NCBI GenBank assembly: GCA_051004815.1
Contig: JBPCJY010000226.1
Span: 1-29,533, forward strand
From: JBBQXY01 sp051004815
GTDB taxonomy: Bacteria; Chloroflexota; Ktedonobacteria; Ktedonobacterales; Ktedonobacteraceae
Direction: 5' to 3'
DNA length: 29,533 nucleotides
Shown here: one piece after another, positions 15,704 to 23,648 of the stretch
Numbering within the stretch: position 1 is the stretch's first letter
Layout: each line of letters starts with the position of its first letter
The notes under the pieces: generated by a model
Told to the model about the DNA's origin: nothing
Seen by the model: only the letters and a program-made list of their open reading frames with translations
The model's database searches: none
Program-made: the position numbers and the translations under genes

Positions 15704-16489
15704 ATGGCGCAGCAGCAACACCTCGTGAGGAATAGTAGCCAGGGAGAGACACCACGCATTGCCCCTGAGCGACCCCGGTTGATTGTGCTGGAAGGCATTG
15801 ATCTTTCAGGGCGTACAACGCAGGTGCAGCTTCTGCATGACTGGCTGCTGGCTCAACGCTATCTTGTGACTACCGCCGCCTGGCGCAGCTCCCCCCTCAT
15901 CTCAGATATCCTGGCCCAGGCACGTACTGGCCCACCGCTTAAGGCTTTGACGTATAGCCTGCTCTTCTCCGCGGATCATATTGATCGTACTCAGTGCGTC
16001 ATCAAACCAGCCATAGCGCGTGGCGAGATCGTGCTAGCCGACCGTTACACCTATACCGCCTTTGCTCGCGACGCCGCCCGTGGGCTAGATACCGCCTGGG
16101 TACATAATCTCTATCGCTATTCCGTGCAGCCTGACGTTGTTTTCTATTTGCATATTAGCCCAGAAGAGGCCGTGAAGCGTCGTCTCTCGCTACAACAGCA
16201 GCGTTTGGATACGGTGCAAAAACATGGCAAACACGAAAAGCACGGAAAGGCGAGCAATAAAAAAGCTACGAAGGATATAAAAGGCCAGAAAGAGACTCCT
16301 GTATTGCAACCACAGCTGCTCACGAGAGAAGCCCTGGAAAGTTTTCGTAATTTCGAGATGAAGATGTACAGCGAATATCAGCAGATGCAACAACAGTATA
16401 GCTTTACTGTTATCGAGGGTGATCAATCTATTGACCACGTACAAACCATCTTACGTCGTGCCGTCATGCACCTTTTATTGGAGGTATGA
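15704..16489 (+). CDS. Divergent thymidylate-kinase paralogue with Arg in the P-loop
   Basis: This protein of about 261 residues aligns over its first two thirds with the kinase encoded just upstream: the LIVLEGIDLSGRTTQ loop, DRYTYTAFARDAARGLD, then FYLHISPEEAVKRRL. The invariant P-loop lysine is replaced by arginine (SGRTTQ for SGKSTQ). The lid region (YYQAGMDLGLS in the neighbour) is replaced by a Lys- and His-rich low-complexity stretch (KHGKHEKHGKASNKKATKD). Such changes usually abolish ATP hydrolysis, so it may be a regulatory partner of the upstream kinase, perhaps in a heterodimer; this is inference. The ATG at 15704 is 5 nt from AGGAG; ATG at 15701 is equally possible. Confidence 0.75.
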   Translation: MAQQQHLVRNSSQGETPRIAPERPRLIVLEGIDLSGRTTQVQLLHDWLLAQRYLVTTAAWRSSPLISDILAQARTGPPLKALTYSLLFSADHIDRTQCVIKPAIARGEIVLADRYTYTAFARDAARGLDTAWVHNLYRYSVQPDVVFYLHISPEEAVKRRLSLQQQRLDTVQKHGKHEKHGKASNKKATKDIKGQKETPVLQPQLLTREALESFRNFEMKMYSEYQQMQQQYSFTVIEGDQSIDHVQTILRRAVMHLLLEV

Positions 16490-16543
16490 ATTGCGCCTCT
16501 ACATTTTCATACGGCAATATGCGGCAAGAAGAAGGACAATCCA

Positions 16544-17518
16544 TTGAAAATATTGCATGTTTCTGACCTGCATTATAAAGAATCACCTGAAACCTGGACA
16601 TTACTGAAAGAGGCGGGTCGGCAGTTCGCATCATTGCGCCCAGACCTCATTTTGATTACCGGCGACCTGACCAATGACGGGCTAGACGAGCAATTTCAAC
16701 GCGTCAAACGCTTTATCGACTCGCTGGATTTTTGTACCGTGCTCATGATTCCTGGCAACCGCGACCAGGCCCGCACAATTATTCCCGCGCCCGCCGAACG
16801 GAGCGACCTGGAATATTTCCTACTAACACACCCAGAACCGGTGACGCTACTCGACGAGATGGACTCGATAGAGGGAGTGAATCGAGGGCGACAGGGAAAA
16901 TTCTTCGATCATTTCGCGGCCACCGAGTTTTTCTACCGCGCAGATGGCGTGGCGGCGGTAGGTCTGAATAGCGAACCGGATATCACACCGCGCCAAATTG
17001 AAATAGCTGTGCAACACTTTAACAAAGGAGAACGGGGCGAGTATCGTATCTTCTGCGCACATCACAGCTTTTTGCCGGTACCAACCAAAAAGCTCAGGCC
17101 GGGCGATGTCGTCCCCCGTTCGGCTGATATCCTGCAAACTCTGATTGAACTGAACGTTGATTTATTATGTTGTGGGCATATTCATCGCAGCCACGTCTGG
17201 GATTTGTCTGATGGAAGACATCGCTTGCTCTGTTGTAATGCTGGTTCCTTGCTTGACACCACCGGTAAAAAAGATAATGGTTTCCTGGAAATAACGATTG
17301 AGCACGATCTGCATATCGTCAAGCGTACGCTCTTCTCTCGTCGGACAGAGGTGCTCTATCGCCGCCCACATTTTGGTGAGATATTGCATAATCGGCAGCA
17401 AGGGATGGAAGAAAATGTGGAGGATATGGATAGGCATGCAACACCACTATACACTACCGTTGAAGCTGATCCCACGGAAGGACATGCAAAAGTGAAAAAG
17501 TCCAAAGGCAAAAAATAA
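16544..17518 (+). CDS. Calcineurin-like metallophosphoesterase with altered GNH motif
   Basis: This 324-residue protein has the metallophosphoesterase motifs in order: SDLH (D8, H10), GDLTND (D41), PGNRD (N72, R73, D74), AHHS (H173) and CGHIH (H212, H214). The metal ligands are present, but the His of the usual GNH(D/E), which assists catalysis, is Arg73. The C-terminal 60 residues are an unstructured Lys- and Glu-rich tail. A TTG start at 16544 follows AAGGA at 8 nt. It is on the same strand as the two kinase genes 54 nt upstream and a coiled-coil gene 24 nt downstream. The substrate is unknown; cyclic nucleotide phosphodiesterases and DNA-processing enzymes share this fold. Confidence 0.8.
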   Translation: MKILHVSDLHYKESPETWTLLKEAGRQFASLRPDLILITGDLTNDGLDEQFQRVKRFIDSLDFCTVLMIPGNRDQARTIIPAPAERSDLEYFLLTHPEPVTLLDEMDSIEGVNRGRQGKFFDHFAATEFFYRADGVAAVGLNSEPDITPRQIEIAVQHFNKGERGEYRIFCAHHSFLPVPTKKLRPGDVVPRSADILQTLIELNVDLLCCGHIHRSHVWDLSDGRHRLLCCNAGSLLDTTGKKDNGFLEITIEHDLHIVKRTLFSRRTEVLYRRPHFGEILHNRQQGMEENVEDMDRHATPLYTTVEADPTEGHAKVKKSKGKK

Positions 17519-17542
17519 TCTATTGGCTATGGAGGATGCATT

Positions 17543-19330
17543 ATGAAGGCTGACAAAAAATCCTCTTCTCCACAGGGGAAGCAGTCTACTCAACCAAAGA
17601 ACCTGGAGAAAAAGCTCCGCAAGCGCGAGAAGAAACTTCAGGAACGATTGCAAGAAGCACAATCCACCCATGTGCGTGCCGAGGAACGTCTTCGGCGTGC
17701 GCAGGCGCGTTTACAAAAAAATGTGGCCCGCGTTGAGCGTATTGAAGATCGCCTGACACACTATCGGCAGCAGACTGGCGAACCTGCTATAACCGGCGGT
17801 GAATCAAGCGAGCCGCAAGCTATCCCGCGGGAAGGTGCTGCCGAACAAAACGCAGTCAACGTAGTGCAGGCAGGCGATGTGAACGAGCAGCAGGAAGAAA
17901 GCACCATTGAGCAGCAGCTTGTCCAGGAAGAAGCATCTTCCGGCGAGCAAGTCGTCCAGGAAGTAGATCAATCAGCTACATCAGCAGTATTGCCATCGCC
18001 ACAGCCTCCTATTTCGCAGACAGAGGGTGCGGTTGAGACGCCTACTGAGCTAGAAGAGAGCATACCAGAGCCACCCGTCTCACAAGAAGAGGGTGCAGTT
18101 GAGACGCCTGCCGAGCCAGAAGTGAGCGAACCGGAAATCTCCACTGGACAAGAAGAGAGTGCGGTTGAGACGCTTGCCGAGTCAGAAGAGAATGTATCCG
18201 AACCGCCTATTTCACTAGTAGATAGTGTACCTGAAATACCGTTTGAGCAGGAAGAAAGCCCGGTTGAGGAGCCAGAAGAGGCATCCTTCGTGGCTCAGGT
18301 ACCTATGACACCTGTTTCGCCGGGTGAAGCTACGGACTTTGCTCGTGAGGCTCGTGCCACGGCAGAAGCGGCGGAACAGGCTGCTCGCGAGGCTTCGCAA
18401 CGAGCCTCCGAGGTAGCAGATCGCCTGGAACAGATGGGCTCCGGGCGTCATTTGATGCAGGAGTTGAGCCAGTTGCAAGCAGAGGCTGACCAGGCGAGCG
18501 CGTTAGCCAAGGAGAAGGATCGTGCCGCGCTAGCGGCTGAGCAACTAGCAGTTGAGGCTGAGCAGGTCGCGCAGGAGGTGAGTATTGAACCGCCTCGAGT
18601 TGAGCCAGAGGTGGATAAGCAGCAGAGCTTATCTCCAGAGGTGGCAGAAAAGCAAGAGCAGCCACCATTGGATGCGGAAGAGAGCCAACAAAGTCAGCAT
18701 ATAGGGGTGGAAGAAGAGCAAGAGCAGCAGCCGTTAGATACGGAAGGCAGTCAGGAGGGACAGCCTTCCGGCGAAAAAAAAAGTTACGGGTTTTCGACCA
18801 TGGAAATGGGAGAGATCTCCATTGAAGAGGAAGAGGAGATGGTGGCGGCGGTCGCGGCCATGATGATTGCTGACGTGGCTGGTGCGGCGGCGGCTGAAGC
18901 GGAGGCACTCGCGGAAGCCAGCAGTGCTCGCACCCGCGAGGCGCGGCATGCTGCACTGGAGGCCGATCAGGTGTTGGAGGAGATTCGGACGGCTATCGCT
19001 AACGGTGCGTTGACCGCGACTGAAGCAGAAACATTTCTTCAGCATGCCGAGCGCGAAGCTACCCGTGCTCATGCGCGACTGGCTGATGCAGAGGCCACCG
19101 AAGAGCAGGCGCGGCGCACAGCCATGAATGCTGAGGCCGAGGCGGAAGTGGCTGAAGGGATGGCCTTTGCCGCCAATAACCAGATTGAGAGAGATAGCGA
19201 TGAAAGGTCTATATTGATCGTAGAAGATGTGGAAGACGACGATCCGTCCAATAATGGCTGGGAACCCGACGATGGAACGCGTATCACCGCGAAACTGCCA
19301 CGCGTTCCTCCCCAGGAGACAAATGAATAG
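17543..19330 (+). CDS. Large acidic coiled-coil protein of unknown function
   Basis: This 595-residue protein matches no family I recognise. A Lys/Arg-rich coiled coil (about residues 19-77) is followed by a Glu/Pro/Val-rich region (about 80-250) with 22-residue repeats. Next comes an Ala/Glu-rich coiled coil (about 262-345), a second acidic stretch, then an Ala-rich helical region (about 415-560) with many AEAEALAEA-type heptads, and a charged tail. There is no signal peptide or clear membrane helix. GGAGG at 17530-17534 precedes the ATG. It is cotranscribed, by spacing, with the metallophosphoesterase. The composition suggests a structural or scaffold protein, but that is inference. Confidence 0.7.
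   Translation: MKADKKSSSPQGKQSTQPKNLEKKLRKREKKLQERLQEAQSTHVRAEERLRRAQARLQKNVARVERIEDRLTHYRQQTGEPAITGGESSEPQAIPREGAAEQNAVNVVQAGDVNEQQEESTIEQQLVQEEASSGEQVVQEVDQSATSAVLPSPQPPISQTEGAVETPTELEESIPEPPVSQEEGAVETPAEPEVSEPEISTGQEESAVETLAESEENVSEPPISLVDSVPEIPFEQEESPVEEPEEASFVAQVPMTPVSPGEATDFAREARATAEAAEQAAREASQRASEVADRLEQMGSGRHLMQELSQLQAEADQASALAKEKDRAALAAEQLAVEAEQVAQEVSIEPPRVEPEVDKQQSLSPEVAEKQEQPPLDAEESQQSQHIGVEEEQEQQPLDTEGSQEGQPSGEKKSYGFSTMEMGEISIEEEEEMVAAVAAMMIADVAGAAAAEAEALAEASSARTREARHAALEADQVLEEIRTAIANGALTATEAETFLQHAEREATRAHARLADAEATEEQARRTAMNAEAEAEVAEGMAFAANNQIERDSDERSILIVEDVEDDDPSNNGWEPDDGTRITAKLPRVPPQETNE
18005..18202 (+). repeat. Three 66-nt coding repeats (22-residue units)
   Basis: Within the coiled-coil gene three in-frame units of 22 residues follow each other (protein residues 155-176, 177-198, 199-220), each built on S/G-Q-x-E-x-AVET-P/L-x-E followed by E-x-x-x-x-E-P. 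A more degenerate fourth unit follows. Exact length conservation indicates tandem duplication. Confidence 0.75.
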
Positions 19331-19379
19331 AGCGTTCCAGCCGCCCAGGGTACCTATAAAGACTACCCCTCGTGAGCAA

Positions 19380-19622
19380 TTCATCTCTACCGTAGGGCGC
19401 GATTTATCGTACCCCATAGACATGAAGTTAAGGGCGAGTCAGAGGTTCAGTTCCCCCACCAGGGCGACCGCAAGGGTCCCCCCTACTATACACGACGCGG
19501 CCCCTGCGGCCACGTCACGCAGTGACGGGCCAATCGGATATAGTGGGGGCGACCCTTGCGGTCGCCCTGGAAATTGCGCTCCATCTCTTAACTTCATCTC
19601 TACCGTAGGGCGCGATTTATCG
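19380..19622. repeat. Palindromic element flanked by identical 30-nt direct repeats
   Basis: Identical 30-nt copies (starting TTCATCTCTACCG) lie at 19380-19409 and 19593-19622. Between them is a long inverted repeat, 19459-19490 against 19539-19570 (32 bp, about two or three mismatches), built on GGGCGACCGCAAGGGTC. At its centre is a small hairpin CGTCAC-GCA-GTGACG (19513-19527). An 11-bp inverted pair ATGAAGTTAAG (19422-19432 and 19587-19597) sits just inside the direct repeats. There is no transposase. It fills the gap between the coiled-coil gene and the DUF2851 gene. Confidence 0.75.
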
Positions 19623-19661
19623 CCGCCACCGCCGATTGATCGGCCCGTCCCTGTCCCCTAT

Positions 19662-20840
19662 GTGAAATGCCTTTCCCCTCGTCGATACCTTAGGGAACGT
19701 GGGCAACCACGAGTATCTCCCCTACCTATCCACGAAGATGAGGTGGTGCGGCGTTGGTTTGCGTTGCCCTTTGGGACGCGCTTGCCGTTTAGCGATGGTG
19801 ATTCCTGTCAACTGGTCTTTCATGGGCGCGTGGGGAGTGCTGCCGGGCCGGATGTGCATGATGCTATATTGCGCTTTACTGGTCAAGGCGATAAGACCAT
19901 TGGGGGCGATATCGAGTTTCATGTCTATGCCAGTGATTGGTACGCGCATGGTCATCAGAGCGACGCTCGCTATAACAATGTAATCTTACACGTTGTGCTG
20001 GTCTGCGATATTGCTACGCCGATACTGCGCTCGGATGGGACGGCAATACCCATGTGTTCTCTCTATGACGTCGTGCCAGCTATCCCGATGCATGTGCGTA
20101 CCCCACAATGGCCGTGCCAGCAGGTCGTGCCGAATATGAGTGAGCAGGAGCGCAGCAATGTCTTGCGCCAGGCAGGATTGTTGCGCTTTGAACAGAAGGC
20201 AGATGCCTTTGTCGAACAACTACACAATGGGCAACCCTCTCCCTTATGTAGTGCAAATGATGCCTCTCTGATTGTTGCACTGGCTGAAGGGTTAGGCTAT
20301 GGGCGGGATCGCGCCTTTTTTCGTGCTGCTGGTGCATACCTGTCAGGTTGCGTGCAGACAATACCGGAGCCATTAGGGCATACCTTTGACCCACCGCCTT
20401 TAGATAGTGGTCGTCTGGTCGCGTTGCGCACGTTGGTAGCACGGTGGCGTGAGGGTGGCGCGTGGGAGACGCTGAAAAAAGTACTCCTTCCGTCGGCAGA
20501 ACCAGCACAATCTATAGCAATCATAGCCGGTTTGCGGGCCGTGTTCGCGGAAGTGGGTAGAGCGCGGGCTGATATCCTCATCTGTAACTGTGTCTTGCCG
20601 TTTGCCCTCGCGGTAGCACTGGTTGAAAATGATACGCTGCTGGCTAAACAGGCTACGGAGGTATATCTGTCATATCCTGGCCTCTCCTCGAATCGCATCA
20701 CCCGCGCTATGAGTCGGCAACTATTGCTGGCCCATGAACCGGAAGGGGCGTGCCGACAACAGGGCCTGCACTATATTTATCAACAAACATGCCGGGAAAA
20801 ACACTGCGCGGTCTGTATGCTGGGGAAGAGGCTGTTATGA
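19662..20840 (+). CDS. DUF2851 family protein
   Basis: The recognisable domain begins near EDEVVRRWFALPFG (codons around 19730) and continues through FHGRVGSAAGPDVHDAILRF, GGDIEFHVYASDWYAHGH and ARYNNVILHVVLVCD, the conserved core of DUF2851. The protein ends in a Cys-rich CREKHCAVC segment also found in this family. Function is unknown. The frame is open back to 19227, but that stretch is the 3' end of the previous gene and the palindromic element, so it is not used. GTG at 19662 gives 392 residues; GTG at about 19743 is another possible start. Neither has a good ribosome binding site. The stop overlaps the next ATG (ATGA). Confidence 0.78.
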   Translation: MKCLSPRRYLRERGQPRVSPLPIHEDEVVRRWFALPFGTRLPFSDGDSCQLVFHGRVGSAAGPDVHDAILRFTGQGDKTIGGDIEFHVYASDWYAHGHQSDARYNNVILHVVLVCDIATPILRSDGTAIPMCSLYDVVPAIPMHVRTPQWPCQQVVPNMSEQERSNVLRQAGLLRFEQKADAFVEQLHNGQPSPLCSANDASLIVALAEGLGYGRDRAFFRAAGAYLSGCVQTIPEPLGHTFDPPPLDSGRLVALRTLVARWREGGAWETLKKVLLPSAEPAQSIAIIAGLRAVFAEVGRARADILICNCVLPFALAVALVENDTLLAKQATEVYLSYPGLSSNRITRAMSRQLLLAHEPEGACRQQGLHYIYQQTCREKHCAVCMLGKRLL

Positions 20841-21583
20841 CACAATCATCACCGGAAGGAGAGCGGCTGGCTCGTTACCTGGCACACGCGGGTGTAGCTT
20901 CGCGCCGCCACGCGGAAGAACTGATAGCTGCTGGACGCGTGCAGGTCAATGGCCTGGTAGTGACGACGCAGGGGTCGCGCATCGATCCGACGTGTGATAC
21001 TGTCAGCGTCGATGGGAAGACAGTAGGGGTGGAATCGCGCCATGTCTACGTTTTGCTGCATAAGCCCGAAGGCTATGTCAGTACCGCGCACGACCCGCAA
21101 CAACGACCTACGGTGCTAGACTTGTTACCAACTGAGTTACATCGGCTGCGGGTCTATCCCGTAGGTCGCCTGGATATCGACACCAGCGGGCTGCTGTTGT
21201 TGACGAACGATGGAGAGTTTGCGCTGAAACTGTCGCATCCACGCTACTCAATGGAGAAGCATTACCAGGCACTGGTGCAGAGCTGTCCTGACCTTACCGC
21301 GTTGGAGACATTGCGCGGAGGCGTGACCTTTACCGAAGATGATGGACAGAGCCATGTCTCCGCACCAGCACAAGTACGGATATTGCGCAGCCTTGGGACG
21401 AATTGCTGGCTGGCACTGACTATTCACGAGGGGCGCAAACGTCAGGTGCGCAGGATGCTAGGTGCCGTGGGGTACCGTGTGCTGCAATTGGTGCGGGTGG
21501 GCGTTGGGCCGATTACATTGGGCAATCTATCGGCGGGGAAGTGGCGTTATTTGAGCGACGAGGAGGTAGCCGCGCTGTTGTGA
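20837..21583 (+). CDS. rluB: Large-subunit rRNA pseudouridine synthase (RluB/RsuA type)
   Basis: This 248-residue protein has an N-terminal S4 RNA-binding domain (about 8-62: RLARYLAHAGVASRRHAEEL) and the RsuA/RluB catalytic domain with GRLDIDTSGLL (catalytic Asp113), LHKPEGY and HEGRKRQVRRML. The family converts a specific uridine in 23S or 16S rRNA to pseudouridine; RluB is favoured by its usual place next to cmk and DUF2851-type neighbours, though RsuA/RluE types cannot be excluded. The ATG at 20837 overlaps the previous stop, with GAAGAGG 6 nt upstream, and fits the S4 start better than the longer open frame. Confidence 0.88.
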   Translation: MTQSSPEGERLARYLAHAGVASRRHAEELIAAGRVQVNGLVVTTQGSRIDPTCDTVSVDGKTVGVESRHVYVLLHKPEGYVSTAHDPQQRPTVLDLLPTELHRLRVYPVGRLDIDTSGLLLLTNDGEFALKLSHPRYSMEKHYQALVQSCPDLTALETLRGGVTFTEDDGQSHVSAPAQVRILRSLGTNCWLALTIHEGRKRQVRRMLGAVGYRVLQLVRVGVGPITLGNLSAGKWRYLSDEEVAALL

Positions 21584-21589
21584 TATAAT
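21581..21589 (+). promoter_or_regulatory. Extended -10 promoter candidate for cmk
   Basis: TGATATAATC contains TG-A-TATAAT, an extended -10 element, overlapping the stop codon of the pseudouridine synthase gene and 39 nt before the cmk start. No -35 hexamer at proper spacing is seen, which extended -10 promoters can tolerate. It would let cmk and plsC be transcribed apart from the genes upstream. Confidence 0.45.
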
Positions 21590-21627
21590 CCCCACAGTAT
21601 TGGCATTGCTGGATAAACGGAGGATGC

Positions 21628-22314
21628 ATGCAACGGGCAAGGCGTATCGCGATCGACGGTCCCGCGGGATCAGGCAAAAGCACTATCGGGGAAGAACTGG
21701 CCAAACATTTGGGATATGTCTATGTAGATACGGGCGCGATGTACCGGGCATTGACCTGGTTAGCCCTCAAGAACGGTGTGGCTATCGACGATGGAGTGGC
21801 ACTAGAACAACTGGCACGCGATGCCAACATTGTCATTAGTCGTCCGCAGGTCAATGATGGGCGACAGTATACCGTTACCGTCAATGGACAAGATGTGACT
21901 TGGGATATTCGCGGTGCCGCCGTCACCAACGCCGTTTCTATGGCCTCCTCTCATAAGCCTGTACGGACAATCATTATAGCCCAGCAGCGCGAAATGGCTC
22001 AGAGCAATGGGGTTGTGATGGTTGGGCGTGACATTGGCTCGGTAGTGTTGCCCAATGCCGAACTCAAAATATTTCTGACCGCGAGCCTGGAAGAACGCGC
22101 CCACCGCCGCTACGCCGAATTGCGCGAACGTCTGGGCGAACATAACCCGGCCATACCAACGCTGGAAAGTGTGCGTCAAGATATCGAACGGCGCGACTAT
22201 ATTGACCGCGACAACTTACAACAGACGGAAGATGCTATCGTCATAAGCACCGATCACCTCAGCATAGAGCAAGTGCTAGAGATTATTTATCATCATGTGG
22301 GGAGTCCCGTATGA
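21628..22314 (+). CDS. cmk: Cytidylate kinase
   Basis: This 228-residue protein has the Cmk P-loop DGPAGSGKSTIGEELAKHLG, VDTGAMYRALTW, GRDIGSVVLPNAELKIFLTAS and the arginine-rich lid region ERAHRRYAEL. The enzyme phosphorylates CMP and dCMP with ATP. Length is the usual 220-230. CGGAGG lies just upstream of two nearby start codons (21624 is out of frame with the motif; 21628 is used). The last bases overlap plsC by 4 nt, a common pairing of these genes. Confidence 0.95.
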   Translation: MQRARRIAIDGPAGSGKSTIGEELAKHLGYVYVDTGAMYRALTWLALKNGVAIDDGVALEQLARDANIVISRPQVNDGRQYTVTVNGQDVTWDIRGAAVTNAVSMASSHKPVRTIIIAQQREMAQSNGVVMVGRDIGSVVLPNAELKIFLTASLEERAHRRYAELRERLGEHNPAIPTLESVRQDIERRDYIDRDNLQQTEDAIVISTDHLSIEQVLEIIYHHVGSPV

Positions 22315-23024
22315 AACAAGAACAAGAACTTGACCCTCAAAAACAGGTGCAACCAGTAAAACCGGTCAAGCCACAGAAGAACTATTACGAACCCTATATA
22401 ACACCGCCAATCCTGTATTTTGCTATACGTTGGCTAGCAATCTTCGTTTTTCACATATCCAATAGTGTTCGTCTGAAAGGTCGTTACAATGTGCCGCGCC
22501 AGGGAGCTTTTATTATTGCCGCCAATCATCTTTCATGGGCTGATATTCCGATCGTTCCAATGCATTTCCCGCGCATAGTGATCTACATGGCGAAGGAAGA
22601 ATATTTTATCGGCAAACTGGCCTGGCTGGTACGCCTCCTGGGATCATTTCCGGTCAAGCGTGGGGAGGGGGATCGCCAGGCGTTGCGCACCGGCGAAGAG
22701 CAGTTAAAGAAGGGCAATATCCTGGTTATCTTCCCGGAGGGGACGCGTAGCCGCACGCGCACGCTGGCGAAGGCCCACGCGGGCATGGGGATGATTGCCC
22801 TGCGCACAGGTGTACCCGTTGTGCCGGTGGCGATCTGGGGCAGCGAAAACGCGCTCAAAAAGTTTCGTGCGCCCGTGACCATCTCCTACGGTGAGCCTAT
22901 AGTGTTCAAGCCCAAAGGCAAGAAGATCACGCGTGCAGATATTGACGAAGCCACCGAGACGGTGATGCATAAGATTGCCGCGATGCTGCCCACGGAGTAT
23001 CGCGGCGTGTATGGGGGAGAATAA
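22311..23024 (+). CDS. plsC: 1-acyl-sn-glycerol-3-phosphate acyltransferase
   Basis: This 237-residue protein carries the acyltransferase motifs NHLSWAD (H73-x4-D78, catalytic) and FPEGTRSRT (141-149, substrate binding), and a third block VPVVPVAIWGS. PlsC adds the second acyl chain to lysophosphatidic acid at the inner face of the membrane. One hydrophobic segment near residues 33-52 probably anchors it. The N-terminal 25 residues are Lys/Gln/Pro-rich and not part of the domain. The ATG overlaps the cmk stop (ATGA). Confidence 0.92.
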   Translation: MKQEQELDPQKQVQPVKPVKPQKNYYEPYITPPILYFAIRWLAIFVFHISNSVRLKGRYNVPRQGAFIIAANHLSWADIPIVPMHFPRIVIYMAKEEYFIGKLAWLVRLLGSFPVKRGEGDRQALRTGEEQLKKGNILVIFPEGTRSRTRTLAKAHAGMGMIALRTGVPVVPVAIWGSENALKKFRAPVTISYGEPIVFKPKGKKITRADIDEATETVMHKIAAMLPTEYRGVYGGE

Positions 23025-23104
23025 GTATAATTGTTCAGGTCGCCTCTCGTCGTATTCCGTCATATAAAATGCTTTTCTATAGTTTGTGCTGCGTTTTGCT
23101 TTTA

Positions 23105-23134
23105 TTGACATACGTAAGGTGAAATAGGTATACT
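23105..23134 (+). promoter_or_regulatory. Strong sigma70-type promoter for the nuclease-like/PIN pair
   Basis: A perfect TTGACA at 23105-23110 and TATACT at 23129-23134 are separated by 18 nt. It lies 52 nt upstream of the ATG at 23187 and about 80 nt after plsC, so the pair has its own promoter. This is the best housekeeping-type promoter seen in the window. Confidence 0.7.
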
Positions 23135-23186
23135 TCTGTAAAGTGACAGGCGAAGGCTAGCATAGATATTGAGAAGGATAACGAAC

Positions 23187-23648
23187 ATGACCATGTCCCG
23201 ATCTCGACCACGACCGGATATCCTTATACGGGATACGGAAGGTTTTCCTATAGCGGTAGTAGAAGTGAAAAACTTACCGCATCTCTCTCGATACATGGCT
23301 ACAGAACTACGACATAATTTGATAGAATACGGTGTGCCAGCCCGAGTTCCCTACTTTTTGCTGCTTTCTCAGGATGTAGGCTTCCTCTGGAAGGAAGCAA
23401 GAGAGGCGGACCTTGACGCTCCGCCAAGCTATGAATTTCCGATGGATACAGTGGTAACTCGCTATTTGAAGGAAGATTCTGAGCGGAGGCTTTACGAGTC
23501 TATACTTGAGTTGGTCGTATTCCAATGGCTCAATGACCTCGCTACAAATCCAAGAAATGAAGATGAAGAGCCTGAGAAAACGCTTGCCCGTGCAGGTTTC
23601 AATGAGTCTATCAGAGACGCGACAATTCTTACTGAGGAAAATGTATGA
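23187..23648 (+). CDS. Small PD-(D/E)XK-like nuclease-fold protein
   Basis: This 153-residue protein opens with RPDILIRDTEGFPIAVVEVKN. The Asp of PDILI and the E-V-K further on match the D...ExK active site of restriction-endonuclease-like folds, and the PD-I-x-x-x-D/E-G-x-P-I-x-VVEVK layout resembles the first domain of type I restriction HsdR subunits and small stand-alone relatives. The remainder (FLLLSQDVGFLWKE, then an alpha-helical C-terminus) fits the fold's later strands. The ATG at 23187 follows AGAAGGAT; a TTG at 23169 would add six residues. The stop overlaps the PIN gene start (ATGA), so translation is probably coupled. Specific function is unknown. It may be a nuclease or the neutralising partner of the PIN protein. 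Confidence 0.6.
   Translation: MTMSRSRPRPDILIRDTEGFPIAVVEVKNLPHLSRYMATELRHNLIEYGVPARVPYFLLLSQDVGFLWKEAREADLDAPPSYEFPMDTVVTRYLKEDSERRLYESILELVVFQWLNDLATNPRNEDEEPEKTLARAGFNESIRDATILTEENV

Noticed and set aside
18330..18956. 208-residue minus-strand frame antisense to the coiled-coil gene
   Set aside because: Pro/Leu/Ser-rich translation of the antisense of an Ala/Glu-rich coding sequence; no motif, and the plus-strand gene has a ribosome binding site and a consistent design.
18734..19423. 229-residue minus-strand frame over the end of the coiled-coil gene and the repeat
   Set aside because: No family character, and part of it lies in repeat sequence; codon pattern follows the opposite strand.
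21600..21839. 79-residue plus-strand frame overlapping cmk
   Set aside because: Out of frame with the clear cytidylate kinase motifs and without a family match.
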